A stretch of DNA of 64,000 bases from an uncultured Lachnospiraceae bacterium (GCA_910585215.1 CAJUDQ010000007.1:43084-107083); one strand, 5' to 3'; shown: positions 17,136-26,599, counted from the stretch's first letter. Numbers and translations: made by a program. The notes: generated by a model from the letters alone, not told the origin.

Positions 17136-18314
17136 ATGCCAAAAGAAAAGAATCTGGAAACCATTCCTGTAGGACCTCTAGGAATTGTCGCTCTGGACAG
17201 TTTTAAGGAGCAGGGAAAAAGTGTTGACAATTACATCACTGGATGGCGCAGCAGCAGAACGGGAACTTATACACATACGATTGCATTTTCAGGCTACCAG
17301 AAAGATTCTTACCTGATTAACGCACAGGTTCCAAGATTTGGTTCCGGCGAGGCAAAAGGAATTATCAATGAATCTGTCAGGGGAAAGGATTTGTATATTC
17401 TTGTTGATGTGGGAAATTATAATATGACCTATTCCCTGTGCGGCCATGAAAACAGAATGTCACCGGATGACCACTATCAGGATTTAAAAAGAGTCATTGC
17501 TGCCGTGGGAGGTAAGGCAAGAAGAATTACTGTTATTATGCCTTTCCTGTATGAAAGCCGTCAGGACAAAAGAACAAGGCGGGAATCCTTAGACTGCGCA
17601 CTTGCACTTCAGGAACTGACCAAAATGGGAGTGGAAAACATTATAACCTTTGATGTGCATAATCCCTGTGTGCAAAATGCAATTCCTCTCAAGGGGTTTG
17701 AATCTGTGCGGCCGGGATATCAGTTTATCAAAGGCCTTTTAAGAGAAGTAAAGGATTTGCAGATTGACTCCAGACATATGATGGTTATCAGTCCGGACGA
17801 AGGCGGTACCAGCCGTGCAGTTTATCTTGCAAACGTTCTTGGACTGGATATGGGCATGTTTTATAAGAGACGTGATTATGCACGTATTGTAAACGGCAGA
17901 AATCCAATTGTAGCACATGAATTTCTGGGGTCTTCGGTCGAGGGAATGGATGTAATTATTATTGATGATATGATTTCTTCTGGCGAAAGCGTTCTGGAAG
18001 TTGCAAAAGAACTGAAAAAACGAAAGGCAAAAAGAGTTTTTGTTGCCGCTACTTTTGGTCTGTTTACCAATGGCTTGGAAAAATTTGATGAAGCCTATGA
18101 AAAAGGTCTGATTGATAAAATTCTTACAACAAATCTGATTTATCAGACACCGGAGCTTTTGACAAAGCCTTATTATATTAATTGCGATATGAGCAAGTAT
18201 ATCGCTTTGATTATTGATACACTCAACCATGATGCATCGATGAGTGAGCTGTTAGACCCAGTGAAACGTATTCACAGATTAATCAATACTTACAAAATGG
18301 AACAGCTTTCTTAA
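17136..18314 (+). CDS. prs: Ribose-phosphate pyrophosphokinase, long form
   Basis: This makes PRPP from ribose 5-phosphate and ATP for purine, pyrimidine, NAD, His and Trp synthesis. At about 392 residues it is longer than the usual 310-320, with insertions such as the N-terminal 40 residues (MPKEKNLETIPVGPLGIVALDSF...). Catalytic elements are present: the FLYESRQDKRTRRESLD flexible-loop equivalent, FDVHNP, and the PRPP loop VIIIDDMISSGES (about 292-304). The ATG at 17136 has GAGGAGG seven bases upstream; an open frame from 17088 has no SD. This long type occurs in several Clostridia. A second classical Prs may exist elsewhere. Confidence 0.9.
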   Translation: MPKEKNLETIPVGPLGIVALDSFKEQGKSVDNYITGWRSSRTGTYTHTIAFSGYQKDSYLINAQVPRFGSGEAKGIINESVRGKDLYILVDVGNYNMTYSLCGHENRMSPDDHYQDLKRVIAAVGGKARRITVIMPFLYESRQDKRTRRESLDCALALQELTKMGVENIITFDVHNPCVQNAIPLKGFESVRPGYQFIKGLLREVKDLQIDSRHMMVISPDEGGTSRAVYLANVLGLDMGMFYKRRDYARIVNGRNPIVAHEFLGSSVEGMDVIIIDDMISSGESVLEVAKELKKRKAKRVFVAATFGLFTNGLEKFDEAYEKGLIDKILTTNLIYQTPELLTKPYYINCDMSKYIALIIDTLNHDASMSELLDPVKRIHRLINTYKMEQLS

Positions 18315-18471
18315 GTTTTTTTATTCAATATTGAAAAAAAATGAAAAATTACAAAATTTTCCTTTTAAAAATCAGCAAAATGGATTATTATATATAGTGT
18401 ATGAATCTATGTTAATCTATACCCTATCCAAAGGAAAGGGTTAAAAAAATATAACACAAGGAGAAACAAAA

Positions 18472-20853
18472 ATGGCAAACACAGATTTTAACTCTCAGGA
18501 ATATCTTGAGAAATTAAACGCTTACTGGCGTGCCGCTAACTATCTTGCTGCTGCGCAGCTCTATATGTTAGACAACCCTCTTTTACGTGAGCCTTTGACA
18601 AGGGACCAGGTAAAGAAAAAAATCGTAGGACACTGGGGAACTGTTCCTGGTCAGAACTTTGTTTATGCTCATATGAACAGAGCAATTAACAAATATGACC
18701 TTGATATGGTATTAATCTCAGGTCCAGGACACGGCGGAAACTTCTTTGTAGCAAACTCCTATCTGGAAGGCCACTACAGTGAGATTTATCCAAATGTAAG
18801 CCTTGACAGAGAAGGTATGACAAGACTCTGCAAGCAGTTCTCATTCCCTTGCGGAATTTCCAGCCACGTTGCTCCGGAGACTCCAGGTTCCATTAATGAA
18901 GGTGGTGAGCTTGGATATTCTATCGCTCATGCTTTTGGTTCCGTATTTGACAATCCAGGCTTAATCACAACTGTAATCGTTGGTGACGGTGAAGCTGAGA
19001 CAGGTCCTCTTGCTACTGCATGGCATTCAAACAAATTTTTAAATGCTGCTACAGATGGTGCCGTACTTCCGATTCTTCATTTAAATGAATACAAAATCAG
19101 CAACCCTACTGTATTTTCTCATATTTCGCACGATGAAGTAGCAAGCTATTTCCACGGCTGCGGATGGGAGCCTCATTTTGTAGAAAAGACTGCTGAAGAC
19201 GACGAGATGGCTATGCATAAGAAAATGGCAGAGGCTGTAGATACATGTATTGAAAAAATTCTTGAAATCCAGAAGGACGCAAGAGAAAACGGCAATACGA
19301 AAAGACCATTCTGGCCAATGATTGTTATGAGAACTCCAAAAGGCTGGACAGGTCCTAAGGTAGTTGACGGTGAAGTAATTGAAGGTTCTTTCCGTGCACA
19401 TCAGGTTCCTATTACCATGGAAAAACCAGAGCATCTTGATATCTTAAAGGAATGGCTGTTAAGCTATAAGCCGGAGGAATTATTTACAGATGACTATCAG
19501 TTAATTCCTGAGCTGAGAGAAATTCCTCCTAAGGGAAATCAGAGAATCAGTGCAAATCCTCATGCAAACGGCGGTCTGCTTCTTCGTGATTTGCGCACAC
19601 CAGACTTTACCAAATACGGCATCGACGTAACTGCTCCGGGTGCAGTAAAAGCACAGGATATGAAGGAACTTGGCGCTTATGTCAGAGATGTATTTAAGTT
19701 AAATAAGGAATCACGGAATTTCCGTATCTTTGGACCAGACGAATGTATGTCCAACAGACTTTATGATGCATTTACAGTAGAAAAGAGAAAATGGAATGCA
19801 GATTCTCTTCCAAATGATGAATATATGGACGTAGATGGCCGTATTATGGATGGCTATTTAAGTGAGCATATGTGTGAGGGCTGGCTGGAAGGCTATCTTC
19901 TGACAGGCCGTCATGGATTCTTTGCAAGCTATGAAGCATTTATCAGAGTGGTAGATTCCATGTGTGCTCAGCATGCAAAATGGTTAAAGATTACTTCAGA
20001 ACTGAACTGGAGAGTTCCAATTGCATCCCTGAATCTTATCCTTACTTCAAATGTATGGCAGCAGGACCACAACGGATTTACACATCAGGACCCTGGATTC
20101 TTAGACCATATTTCAAATAAAAAGGCAGATGTTGTTCGTATGTATCTTCCTCCAGATGCAAACTGTCTGTTATCCTGCTTTGACCACTGTATCAAGAGCA
20201 AGAATTATGTAAATGTTATTATTGCCTCCAAACATCCAAGCTTCCAGTGGCTGACTATGGACCAGGCTGTAAAACATTGTACACAGGGTATTAGCATTTG
20301 GGATTGGGCTTCCAATGACCAGGGACAGGACCCAGATGTAGTTATTGCATGCTGTGGTGATACACCTACTCTGGAAGCTTTGGCTGCTACTACTATTATC
20401 AGAGATAATCTGCCGGATGTAAAGGTTCGTTTTGTCAATGTGGTTGACCTTATGAAACTTCAGCCTCATACAGACCATCCGCATGGATTGACAGATGCAG
20501 AATACAATGCTATCTTTACAAAGGATAAACCTGTTATCTTTGCTTTCCACGGTTATCCGACTCTGATTCATGAACTGACTTATTTCAGAGAGAACAAGAA
20601 TCTGCATGTGCATGGTTATCATGAAGAAGGTACAATTACAACTCCATTTGATATGAGAGTTCAGAATGAAATTGACAGATTCCATCTTGTAGAGGATGTT
20701 ATCAACAGTCTGCCACAAGTAGGAAATAAGGGTTCACATCTGATTCAGCAGATGCATGATACACTTGTTGCTCATAAGGCTCATATTGGAACTTATGGTG
20801 AAGACCTTCCAGAAGTACGTGACTGGAAGTGGCATACACCGGAAACCAGATAA
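18472..20853 (+). CDS. xfp: Xylulose-5-phosphate/fructose-6-phosphate phosphoketolase
   Basis: This ThDP enzyme cleaves xylulose 5-phosphate (and/or fructose 6-phosphate) with phosphate to acetyl phosphate and glyceraldehyde 3-phosphate (or erythrose 4-phosphate). The 793 residues match the family. The N-terminal GHWGTVPGQNFVYAHMNR and GPGHGG motifs, the ThDP/Mg motif VGDGEAETGPLATAWHSNKF (about 175-194), and the C-terminal QDHNGFTHQDPGF and HGYPTLIHELTY motifs are all clear. It stands alone behind a strong SD (AAGGAG) and ends in a TTCG-loop terminator. It points to pentose fermentation with acetyl-phosphate production. Confidence 0.97.
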   Translation: MANTDFNSQEYLEKLNAYWRAANYLAAAQLYMLDNPLLREPLTRDQVKKKIVGHWGTVPGQNFVYAHMNRAINKYDLDMVLISGPGHGGNFFVANSYLEGHYSEIYPNVSLDREGMTRLCKQFSFPCGISSHVAPETPGSINEGGELGYSIAHAFGSVFDNPGLITTVIVGDGEAETGPLATAWHSNKFLNAATDGAVLPILHLNEYKISNPTVFSHISHDEVASYFHGCGWEPHFVEKTAEDDEMAMHKKMAEAVDTCIEKILEIQKDARENGNTKRPFWPMIVMRTPKGWTGPKVVDGEVIEGSFRAHQVPITMEKPEHLDILKEWLLSYKPEELFTDDYQLIPELREIPPKGNQRISANPHANGGLLLRDLRTPDFTKYGIDVTAPGAVKAQDMKELGAYVRDVFKLNKESRNFRIFGPDECMSNRLYDAFTVEKRKWNADSLPNDEYMDVDGRIMDGYLSEHMCEGWLEGYLLTGRHGFFASYEAFIRVVDSMCAQHAKWLKITSELNWRVPIASLNLILTSNVWQQDHNGFTHQDPGFLDHISNKKADVVRMYLPPDANCLLSCFDHCIKSKNYVNVIIASKHPSFQWLTMDQAVKHCTQGISIWDWASNDQGQDPDVVIACCGDTPTLEALAATTIIRDNLPDVKVRFVNVVDLMKLQPHTDHPHGLTDAEYNAIFTKDKPVIFAFHGYPTLIHELTYFRENKNLHVHGYHEEGTITTPFDMRVQNEIDRFHLVEDVINSLPQVGNKGSHLIQQMHDTLVAHKAHIGTYGEDLPEVRDWKWHTPETR

Positions 20854-20888
20854 AATGCAGCTGACTTAAGGTTGATTATATGATATAA

Positions 20889-20946
20889 GGTCATCAAACA
20901 AAGTGGAGCGCAGTTTGATGACCTGTGCACGCACCTGTGTGCTTTC
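20889..20946 (+). repeat. TCATCAAAC double-hairpin repeat after xfp
   Basis: GGTCATCAAAC (20889-20899) pairs with GTTTGATGACC (20913-20923), a perfect 11-bp stem. GTGCACGCACCTGTGTGC follows. The order and sequence match the element before pgsA at 5148-5195. Confidence 0.7.
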
Positions 20947-20990
20947 TTAATGATAAATTTATTTTATTAATATATGAATTTTCAGGAAAA

Positions 20991-21015
20991 AGATTGTCTT
21001 CGGACAGTCTTTTTT
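20991..21015 (+). terminator. xfp terminator
   Basis: AGATTGTC (20991-20998), TTCG loop, GACAGTCT (21003-21010), then TTTTTCTTTTT. A classic rho-independent terminator about 140 nt after the xfp stop. Confidence 0.92.
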
Positions 21016-21045
21016 CTTTTTATACTATCTTTCTCTCTTTTTTTC

Positions 21046-21054
21046 TGTTATAAT
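21046..21054 (+). promoter_or_regulatory. Extended -10 promoter of the chemoreceptor gene
   Basis: TG-t-TATAAT (21046-21054) is an extended -10 box with no clear -35. The predicted start site falls on a degenerate TCATTAAAC repeat (about 21056-21085). Confidence 0.55.
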
Positions 21055-21121
21055 GTCATTAAACGAAGTACAGCACAGTTTGAAGTATAATAATTTTAAA
21101 TATGAAAAGGAGGTAGTAAGT

Positions 21122-21169
21122 ATGATTTTGAAAATAAAAAAATTGAAAACATGGGGGAATTACGTATGA
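21122..21169 (+). CDS. Putative 15-residue leader peptide coupled to the chemoreceptor
   Basis: The best ribosome binding site in this region (AGGAGG ending 8-9 nt upstream) precedes the ATG at 21122, not the chemoreceptor start. The frame encodes 15 codons, rich in Lys and Ile, with one Trp, and ends in TGA at 21167-21169. That stop overlaps the receptor ATG at 21166 as ATGA. This is the arrangement of a translationally coupled upstream ORF. It is too short for homology, and peptide production is inferred only from the SD and the overlap. Confidence 0.5.
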   Translation: MILKIKKLKTWGNYV

Positions 21170-22737
21170 AAATTCGATTAAAACTTATTCTGATGATTGT
21201 AATGCCCATGCTAATCAGTGGACTTGCAATCGGAATCCTCTCCACACAGCTTGCAAGAAACTATTTGAACAATGAACAGGAAACCATACTAAAAACTGCT
21301 ATTGAAGGTTATTCTGGCGATGTCAATGCCTATCAGGAATTGAATATTGATATCACTGTATTTAAGGGAGACACAAGGTCTGAAAGTTCGATAAAAAATG
21401 CAGTGGGAACAAAGGCAAGCCAAAAGGTAATCGATGCAGTATTAAATGGAAAAGAAGAATATTTTGATACAAATGTAGATGTAAATGGAACTGCTTACTA
21501 TGGATATTATATGCCAATCAGCGGTGGTATGCTGTTTGCCGGAAAACCTCAGACAGTGGTTGCAGAAAATTTGAATCGGATGTCCTTGTATGTTCTGACA
21601 ATCTGTATTGTACTTTTGGCAGTATTTGGAATAATCGGATTTCTTACGGCTGGAACTATGGCAAAGCAGATTCAGTCTGTATCAAAAAGTATAAAAGGGA
21701 TTGCAGAAGGTAATTTGTCTGTTGGAACTCATCTTCTGCCAAACAAATCGAAAGATGAGCTTGGGGACACCAGCAGAGCAGCAAAGCAAATGTCTGAAAA
21801 GTTGTCTAATATTATGCAGATTACTTCACAGATAGGAACAGATGTCAATATTTCTTCTGAAAATCTACATTCTGCATCTGAAACTACCTTATCCGCTGTA
21901 ACAAAAGTAACAAAATCTATGGAAGAAATTGCTGCCGGTCTGCAAAACCAGAATGATTCTGTACAGAATATGGCGGGAAATCTGAGTGAAATGAATCTGA
22001 ATATTGACGGTATCAAATCTGCTGCCATAGATATATCCAACAGTTCTGAGCTTTTAAACCGCAGTGGAAACAGCATGAAGAAGAAAATGACCAATATGTC
22101 TGACAGTAACAAGAAAGTAAATGAAAGTATAGCAAATATCTCTGATAAAATACGGGCTATTACACAAGTAATTGACAATGTAAAAGGGATTGTATCTGTA
22201 ATCGGTGATATCTCTTCGCAGACACAGCTTCTCAGTCTGAATGCTTCCATAGAAGCAGCAAGGGCCGGCGAAGCGGGAAAAGGCTTTGCTGTGGTAGCTG
22301 ATTCTATCAGCGGTCTCAGTGAAGATACCAATCAGCAGGTAGATGAAATAACCAATATTATTAATACTCTTGTTGATGATTTTGATGAATGTATCAAAAC
22401 AATTAATGAAACGGTAGAAGATGGAAACGCTCAGAAAAAGAACCTTGAAAGTGTAATAGAAGGCTTTGAAGAATTAATTTCCGAAATTTCGGAAACTTCT
22501 GAAAAGGTTGAACATATTACTGTTTCCATTAATAAATCTGTAAAAGAAATGTCTTCTATTTCACAGGAGATAGAAGAATTAAGCTCTATCAGTGAAAGCT
22601 CTGTGGACAGCACCCAGAAAGTAAATATCACTGTAGAAGAAATCAACACTTTAATGAACAATGTAGCTTCCACAGCAGAAGAATTAAATAATAAGGCAGA
22701 ACAGTTAAACAAACAGCTTGGATTTTTCCAAATATAA
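21166..22737 (+). CDS. Methyl-accepting chemotaxis protein
   Basis: This 523-residue transmembrane chemoreceptor signals through CheW/CheA. In order: TM1 (about 5-27), an extracellular single-Cache-like domain of about 110 residues, TM2 (about 145-167), a HAMP domain, and a cytoplasmic coiled-coil signalling domain with the hairpin tip IGDISSQTQLLSLNASIEAARAGEAGKGFAVVA. GGGGG lies about 8 nt before this ATG. The in-frame ATG at 21151 lies inside the leader ORF and has no SD. The ligand is unknown. No flagellar or che genes are in the window, so it may signal through components encoded elsewhere. Confidence 0.93.
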   Translation: MKIRLKLILMIVMPMLISGLAIGILSTQLARNYLNNEQETILKTAIEGYSGDVNAYQELNIDITVFKGDTRSESSIKNAVGTKASQKVIDAVLNGKEEYFDTNVDVNGTAYYGYYMPISGGMLFAGKPQTVVAENLNRMSLYVLTICIVLLAVFGIIGFLTAGTMAKQIQSVSKSIKGIAEGNLSVGTHLLPNKSKDELGDTSRAAKQMSEKLSNIMQITSQIGTDVNISSENLHSASETTLSAVTKVTKSMEEIAAGLQNQNDSVQNMAGNLSEMNLNIDGIKSAAIDISNSSELLNRSGNSMKKKMTNMSDSNKKVNESIANISDKIRAITQVIDNVKGIVSVIGDISSQTQLLSLNASIEAARAGEAGKGFAVVADSISGLSEDTNQQVDEITNIINTLVDDFDECIKTINETVEDGNAQKKNLESVIEGFEELISEISETSEKVEHITVSINKSVKEMSSISQEIEELSSISESSVDSTQKVNITVEEINTLMNNVASTAEELNNKAEQLNKQLGFFQI

Positions 22738-22771
22738 TACAAAAATCTGAAAATATCAATAACCCTAAAAG

Positions 22772-22866
22772 GGCTGTTGCAAAAATAGCCTCAAGCACAA
22801 TATATACTACAGTTCCTTAATGATAAACAATATATTGTGCCTGACTATTACTACAACAGCTTTTTT
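22772..22866. repeat. GGCTGTTGCAAAA-ended palindromic element, copy 1
   Basis: GGCTGTTGCAAAAATAG at the left end mirrors CTA--CAACAGC at the right (22860). An inner stem CACAATAT...ATATTGTG closes the middle. About 80 percent of positions agree by eye with copy 2 at 45650-45743. A TTTTTTATTTT tail follows on plus. It sits between convergent genes and probably terminates both. The ends resemble insertion-sequence terminal repeats. Confidence 0.75.
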
Positions 22867-22869
22867 ATT

Positions 22870-25476
22870 TTACTCATTGTTTTCCCGTTGCGGCAAAGTG
22901 GTAGTTTCCTCACCCTCTGTATTTCTTTCTGAGGAAGTAATGATTTGTACTGTATGTGACGTAATAATCTGTGTACTGTCGGTTTCCAAATTTTTTGTTG
23001 TTGTTTCCGTTTCAGTCTCTGTTTCTGTTTCAGTCTCCTTTTCTTTTGTTGTTGTTTCTTCCTGCGTTGTGATATCTTCCGGATTTGTATAAACCTCATT
23101 GCGGGTAGTAGTTTCCTCTCTGCTCTCTTCGGTAGTTTCTTCCTGTGTTGTTTCTTCCGGATTTGTAGTCTCTTCTTCCTTGTCGTCATAGTAGGAATCA
23201 AAATCAACTATCTTTAAAGAATCGTGCAGTTTTTCCATAAAGTCATGCCAGGTATTTCCGGCAGACCTTACAAGACTTCCCTCAATTTCTCGAGGCATAT
23301 CATATCCGCACCATACAGCCGTAGTATAATAATGGCTGAATCCGACAAACCATGTATCTTTATCGTCGTTTGTCGTTCCGGTTTTTGCTGCACATATGGC
23401 GCTGTCAATCTTATAATTCTTTCCTGTACCACTGTCAAGCACTTCCTTCATGCAGTCTGTCATCATCAGGGTTGCTTTCTTTTCATATATCTGTTTTGTA
23501 TTTTTATCATTGCTTCCATTTGACCAGATAACCTCCCCAAACGCATTTTCAATTCGTTTAATGCAGGTTGGGTTTCGAAACACCCCCTGATTTTCAATCG
23601 CTGCATAGGCAGCGGCCATCTCAAAGGTTGATACACCATAAGTCATTCCTCCAATAGACATTGCAGGTGTATAATCATCCTCTACAATATGTGAAAAATT
23701 CATTTTGAGCAGATAATCAATACAGGTTTTATATCCCATCTCTTCAAAACAATTCCATGCCACTGTATTTTTTGATGTCTTTATCGCATATTTCAGACTG
23801 ATAGAACCTGAATATACATTTGGAGCGTTTACAGGACCATTTTTTACAGGCTCATCTTCAACAATACTTGCCGGCGTATAGCCACGTTCAAAAAGCGGCG
23901 TATAAACCAGTATGGGTTTTATAGAGGAACCTGGCTGACGGAAGCTCTGATATGCTCTGTTTAATGTATAGCCTTTATATTCATTCTGAGTTCTGCCTCC
24001 AACTACTGCTACCACATATCCTGTGGCATTGTCCACACAGGTAGCGCTGCCCTGAAATTTATAGATACCGTCTTCTGTTTTATCCTGACTTTCACCAAGC
24101 GTTTCATCCAGAGTATTTTGAAGAAGCTCCTGCACTCCCATGTCAATAGAAGTATATATTCGATAGCCACTTGTAAAAAGAAGCTGATTACACTCGGAAT
24201 ATACTTCACTGTAATTTTTGTCATATTCTTCTTCCTCGGCACTGCTGCTAAAAGAATATCTGAAAATAAATCCTCTCTGCTTCATCAGTTCAATTGTTGC
24301 AGAATAACGAATAAAGGTTTCCACATAATTATTGCTGCTGTTTTTAATATCCGGAGATAAGGCAATTACTTCTGCAAGTGCCTCATTATACGTATCTTGG
24401 GTAATATATCCCTGGTCATAAATCTGTTTTAATACCCTGTCTCGTCTTTTTAATGTGTTTTCCATATTTGTCATCGGGTCATACAGTGTCGGATTGTTTG
24501 GTATGGAACACACAAAGGCTAGTTCAGACAAAGACAACTCTACCGCGCTCTTTTGAAAATATCCCTTTGCAGCTGCCTCCAGTCCATAAAAACCGTTTGC
24601 AAAATAAATTCCATTGATATAATATTCCAGAATCTGGTCTTTCTTGTACTTTTTCTCCAGCTTTCTTGCAATAAAAATCTCTTTTAATTTTCTTTCTATT
24701 GAAACCTCGTGTGTCAAAAAAACATTTCTGGCAAGCTGTTGCGTAATCGTGCTTCCTCCCTGCGTCACTTCACCATTATTTTTTATCAGCTCTACAAAGG
24801 CTCTCGCAACGGCGGCATAATCTACTCCCGAATGTTTCTCAAATTTTCTGTCTTCTACAGCAATAAATATCTTTTTTGCCATATATGGAATTTCTTCGGA
24901 TTTAAGATAATAGGAATTTTTATCTGAACTAAATTCGGCTAGTTCGGCACCATCGGCATCAAATACAACCGTGGTCAGAGAATCCGTAAAAGCATTCTCT
25001 CCTTTTTCCTCTATCAAAGCCTCGGCCTCACTTTTATATTTCAGTACTATGCTTCCATAATGCACGCTCACTCCCAGCAAAACCAAAAATAGTACAAGAA
25101 AACTATATTTTATTACCCGAAAAATTTTCTGTTTTCGTGTTCTTGGCTTTTTCTGTTTTCTTTTTTTACTGGCTTCTTTTTTATTGTTCTGCTTTTTTTT
25201 GTTCACTGAAGTCTGTCTATTTTGCTGCATATGTCTGTCTGTGGTTTGCAGTCCCGCTGTATTTTTTCCTTGTGCATTTTTCTTTTGTGCGCTTCTTTGA
25301 TTTGCAGACTGCGATTCTGCCATACTTCTTCGCTGTGTATTTCTGTTTACAGACTGTGTTCCCGTTCTATTTCCTCGCTGTGTATTTCTTTGAGGATTGC
25401 CCTTCCCCGTTTCCATCCGTTTCCTGTTCTGTGTTCTTACACTTTTTATATTATTTCCTTCTGTATTATTATTCAA
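22870..25476 (-). CDS. Class A penicillin-binding protein (transglycosylase/transpeptidase)
   Basis: This bifunctional peptidoglycan polymerase has 868 residues. A long basic Gln/Asn/Arg-rich cytoplasmic tail (1-120) and one TM helix (about 122-145) are followed by the GT51 domain (VEDRKFEKHSGVD with the catalytic Glu, GGSTITQQLARN, RKLKEIFIARKLE). The transpeptidase has SSIK (catalytic Ser), SKN and KTGT. The C-terminal tail (about 770-868) is low-complexity Glu/Thr with an ET dipeptide run. The start is TTG at 25476 with GAGGT eight bases upstream; an ATG 20 codons on lacks a clear SD. It lies 19 nt after ansA, so the two are probably co-transcribed. Confidence 0.95.
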   Translation of the reverse strand: MNNNTEGNNIKSVRTQNRKRMETGKGNPQRNTQRGNRTGTQSVNRNTQRRSMAESQSANQRSAQKKNAQGKNTAGLQTTDRHMQQNRQTSVNKKKQNNKKEASKKRKQKKPRTRKQKIFRVIKYSFLVLFLVLLGVSVHYGSIVLKYKSEAEALIEEKGENAFTDSLTTVVFDADGAELAEFSSDKNSYYLKSEEIPYMAKKIFIAVEDRKFEKHSGVDYAAVARAFVELIKNNGEVTQGGSTITQQLARNVFLTHEVSIERKLKEIFIARKLEKKYKKDQILEYYINGIYFANGFYGLEAAAKGYFQKSAVELSLSELAFVCSIPNNPTLYDPMTNMENTLKRRDRVLKQIYDQGYITQDTYNEALAEVIALSPDIKNSSNNYVETFIRYSATIELMKQRGFIFRYSFSSSAEEEEYDKNYSEVYSECNQLLFTSGYRIYTSIDMGVQELLQNTLDETLGESQDKTEDGIYKFQGSATCVDNATGYVVAVVGGRTQNEYKGYTLNRAYQSFRQPGSSIKPILVYTPLFERGYTPASIVEDEPVKNGPVNAPNVYSGSISLKYAIKTSKNTVAWNCFEEMGYKTCIDYLLKMNFSHIVEDDYTPAMSIGGMTYGVSTFEMAAAYAAIENQGVFRNPTCIKRIENAFGEVIWSNGSNDKNTKQIYEKKATLMMTDCMKEVLDSGTGKNYKIDSAICAAKTGTTNDDKDTWFVGFSHYYTTAVWCGYDMPREIEGSLVRSAGNTWHDFMEKLHDSLKIVDFDSYYDDKEEETTNPEETTQEETTEESREETTTRNEVYTNPEDITTQEETTTKEKETETETETETETTTKNLETDSTQIITSHTVQIITSSERNTEGEETTTLPQRENNE
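23000..23045. repeat. Hexanucleotide-type microsatellite in the PBP tail
   Basis: GTTTC(A/T)GTCTC/GTTTCTG-type units on plus encode the Glu-Thr run in the PBP C-terminal tail. Such tracts change length by slippage in steps that keep the frame when the unit is six bases. Confidence 0.6.
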
Positions 25477-25495
25477 CTCAGTCTACCTCGCTTTG

Positions 25496-26518
25496 TCAGC
25501 AGATATCTTCTGCTATACAGGATTCCATCACCTGTTCAATATTCAGTCTATTGCTTAATGCCAGCCAAAGCTTACAGTATGCTGCAACTGGTGAGATTCC
25601 TGCAAGAATTCGAATCCCAAGATTTTGATATTCCTTTATTGTCTCATAGTTTTTTTCATCTCCTGCAATCCCAGTAATAAAAACAGGTACTTTATAAATC
25701 CTTGCCTGATTCATAAACTCCCTCAGCTCATCACTTATGCAAATTGTTCCTGAATGATAACTGCTGTGCAATACAGCCCTTGTCTTCTTGGTAATATCCG
25801 GATAATACATTCCCACACATGGATGTATCCACATAATTTCTCCGGTATTTTTACAAAGCTCATATTGCTTCATATCCATATGCTTATAACATTGTTTCTC
25901 TGAAATAATATCTGTATAACCACAATTATAACCGGAATTTTTTTCATACTTATTCCCCTTATACTTTCCATAATAACAATCTTTTACACTGCGAACAAAT
26001 GCAGTATATGGTACATTCTCCAAAAGTCTTGTTCCTCTGTGAAGCAAAGGAAATTCTTCCTGATTGCAGTAACATGCAAAAACACCTCTCCCGTAACCAT
26101 TTTGAATAAAATCCACTGCATATTTAAAATTTACAAGCCCGTTTGCTCTGTCATCCTCCAGTGGAAAATCACTTGACACCAGCACAATTGGAATACATTC
26201 TGTTCCAAATATATAAGAAAGCATTGCTGCAGTATAAGGAAGTGTATCTGTTCCATGAGTAATAATGATTCCTTCTGCTTCGCCTTTCTCTAATATCTTT
26301 CGAATACATAAAATCAAAGCGTTCAAATATTCTTCATTCATATTTTCACTGAGTATGCAAAAAGGTTCTTCTGTATCAAATATCTGTGTATTTTTTTGAC
26401 AGGATTTCTGATACATATCCAACAGCTTGTACGGATTTTGCTTATCTAGTGAAATATACTCGTCATTTCCGGCTTTGCTTCCGATTGTACCCCCTGTAAA
26501 TACAACTGTTATCTTCAT
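25496..26518 (-). CDS. L-asparaginase, type I-like
   Basis: This 340-residue protein of the asparaginase/glutaminase fold hydrolyses L-asparagine to aspartate and ammonia. The N-terminal VVFTGGTIGS carries the catalytic Thr of the first motif, and THGTDTLPYTAAML (about 88-101) carries the second Thr-Asp pair with HGTDT. No signal peptide is visible, consistent with the cytoplasmic type I enzyme. AAGGAG precedes the ATG. A TTGATA-N17-TATGAT promoter lies just upstream. It heads a likely two-gene operon with the class A PBP. Related amidases cannot be wholly excluded. Confidence 0.88.
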   Translation of the reverse strand: MKITVVFTGGTIGSKAGNDEYISLDKQNPYKLLDMYQKSCQKNTQIFDTEEPFCILSENMNEEYLNALILCIRKILEKGEAEGIIITHGTDTLPYTAAMLSYIFGTECIPIVLVSSDFPLEDDRANGLVNFKYAVDFIQNGYGRGVFACYCNQEEFPLLHRGTRLLENVPYTAFVRSVKDCYYGKYKGNKYEKNSGYNCGYTDIISEKQCYKHMDMKQYELCKNTGEIMWIHPCVGMYYPDITKKTRAVLHSSYHSGTICISDELREFMNQARIYKVPVFITGIAGDEKNYETIKEYQNLGIRILAGISPVAAYCKLWLALSNRLNIEQVMESCIAEDIC

Positions 26519-26544
26519 TTTTAGATTATCTCCTTTATTCTCTT

Positions 26545-26573
26545 ATCATACAATATTTTTCCAGCTTTATCAA
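26545..26573 (-). promoter_or_regulatory. ansA-type gene promoter
   Basis: On minus: TTGATA (26573-26568), a 17-bp spacer and TATGAT (26550-26545), 27 nt upstream of the start codon. Confidence 0.75.
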
Positions 26574-26599
26574 GTTCTATTATCTTTATGAGATGTGTC

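Noticed and set aside
21729..22331. 200-codon open frame on minus
   Set aside because: It is antisense to the chemoreceptor signalling domain; the Ser/Phe-rich composition is typical of antisense to coiled-coil coding DNA.
25137..25628. 163-codon open frame on plus, Phe/Cys-rich
   Set aside because: It is antisense to the Lys/Arg/Gln-rich N-terminal tail of the class A PBP, which forces hydrophobic codons on the other strand.
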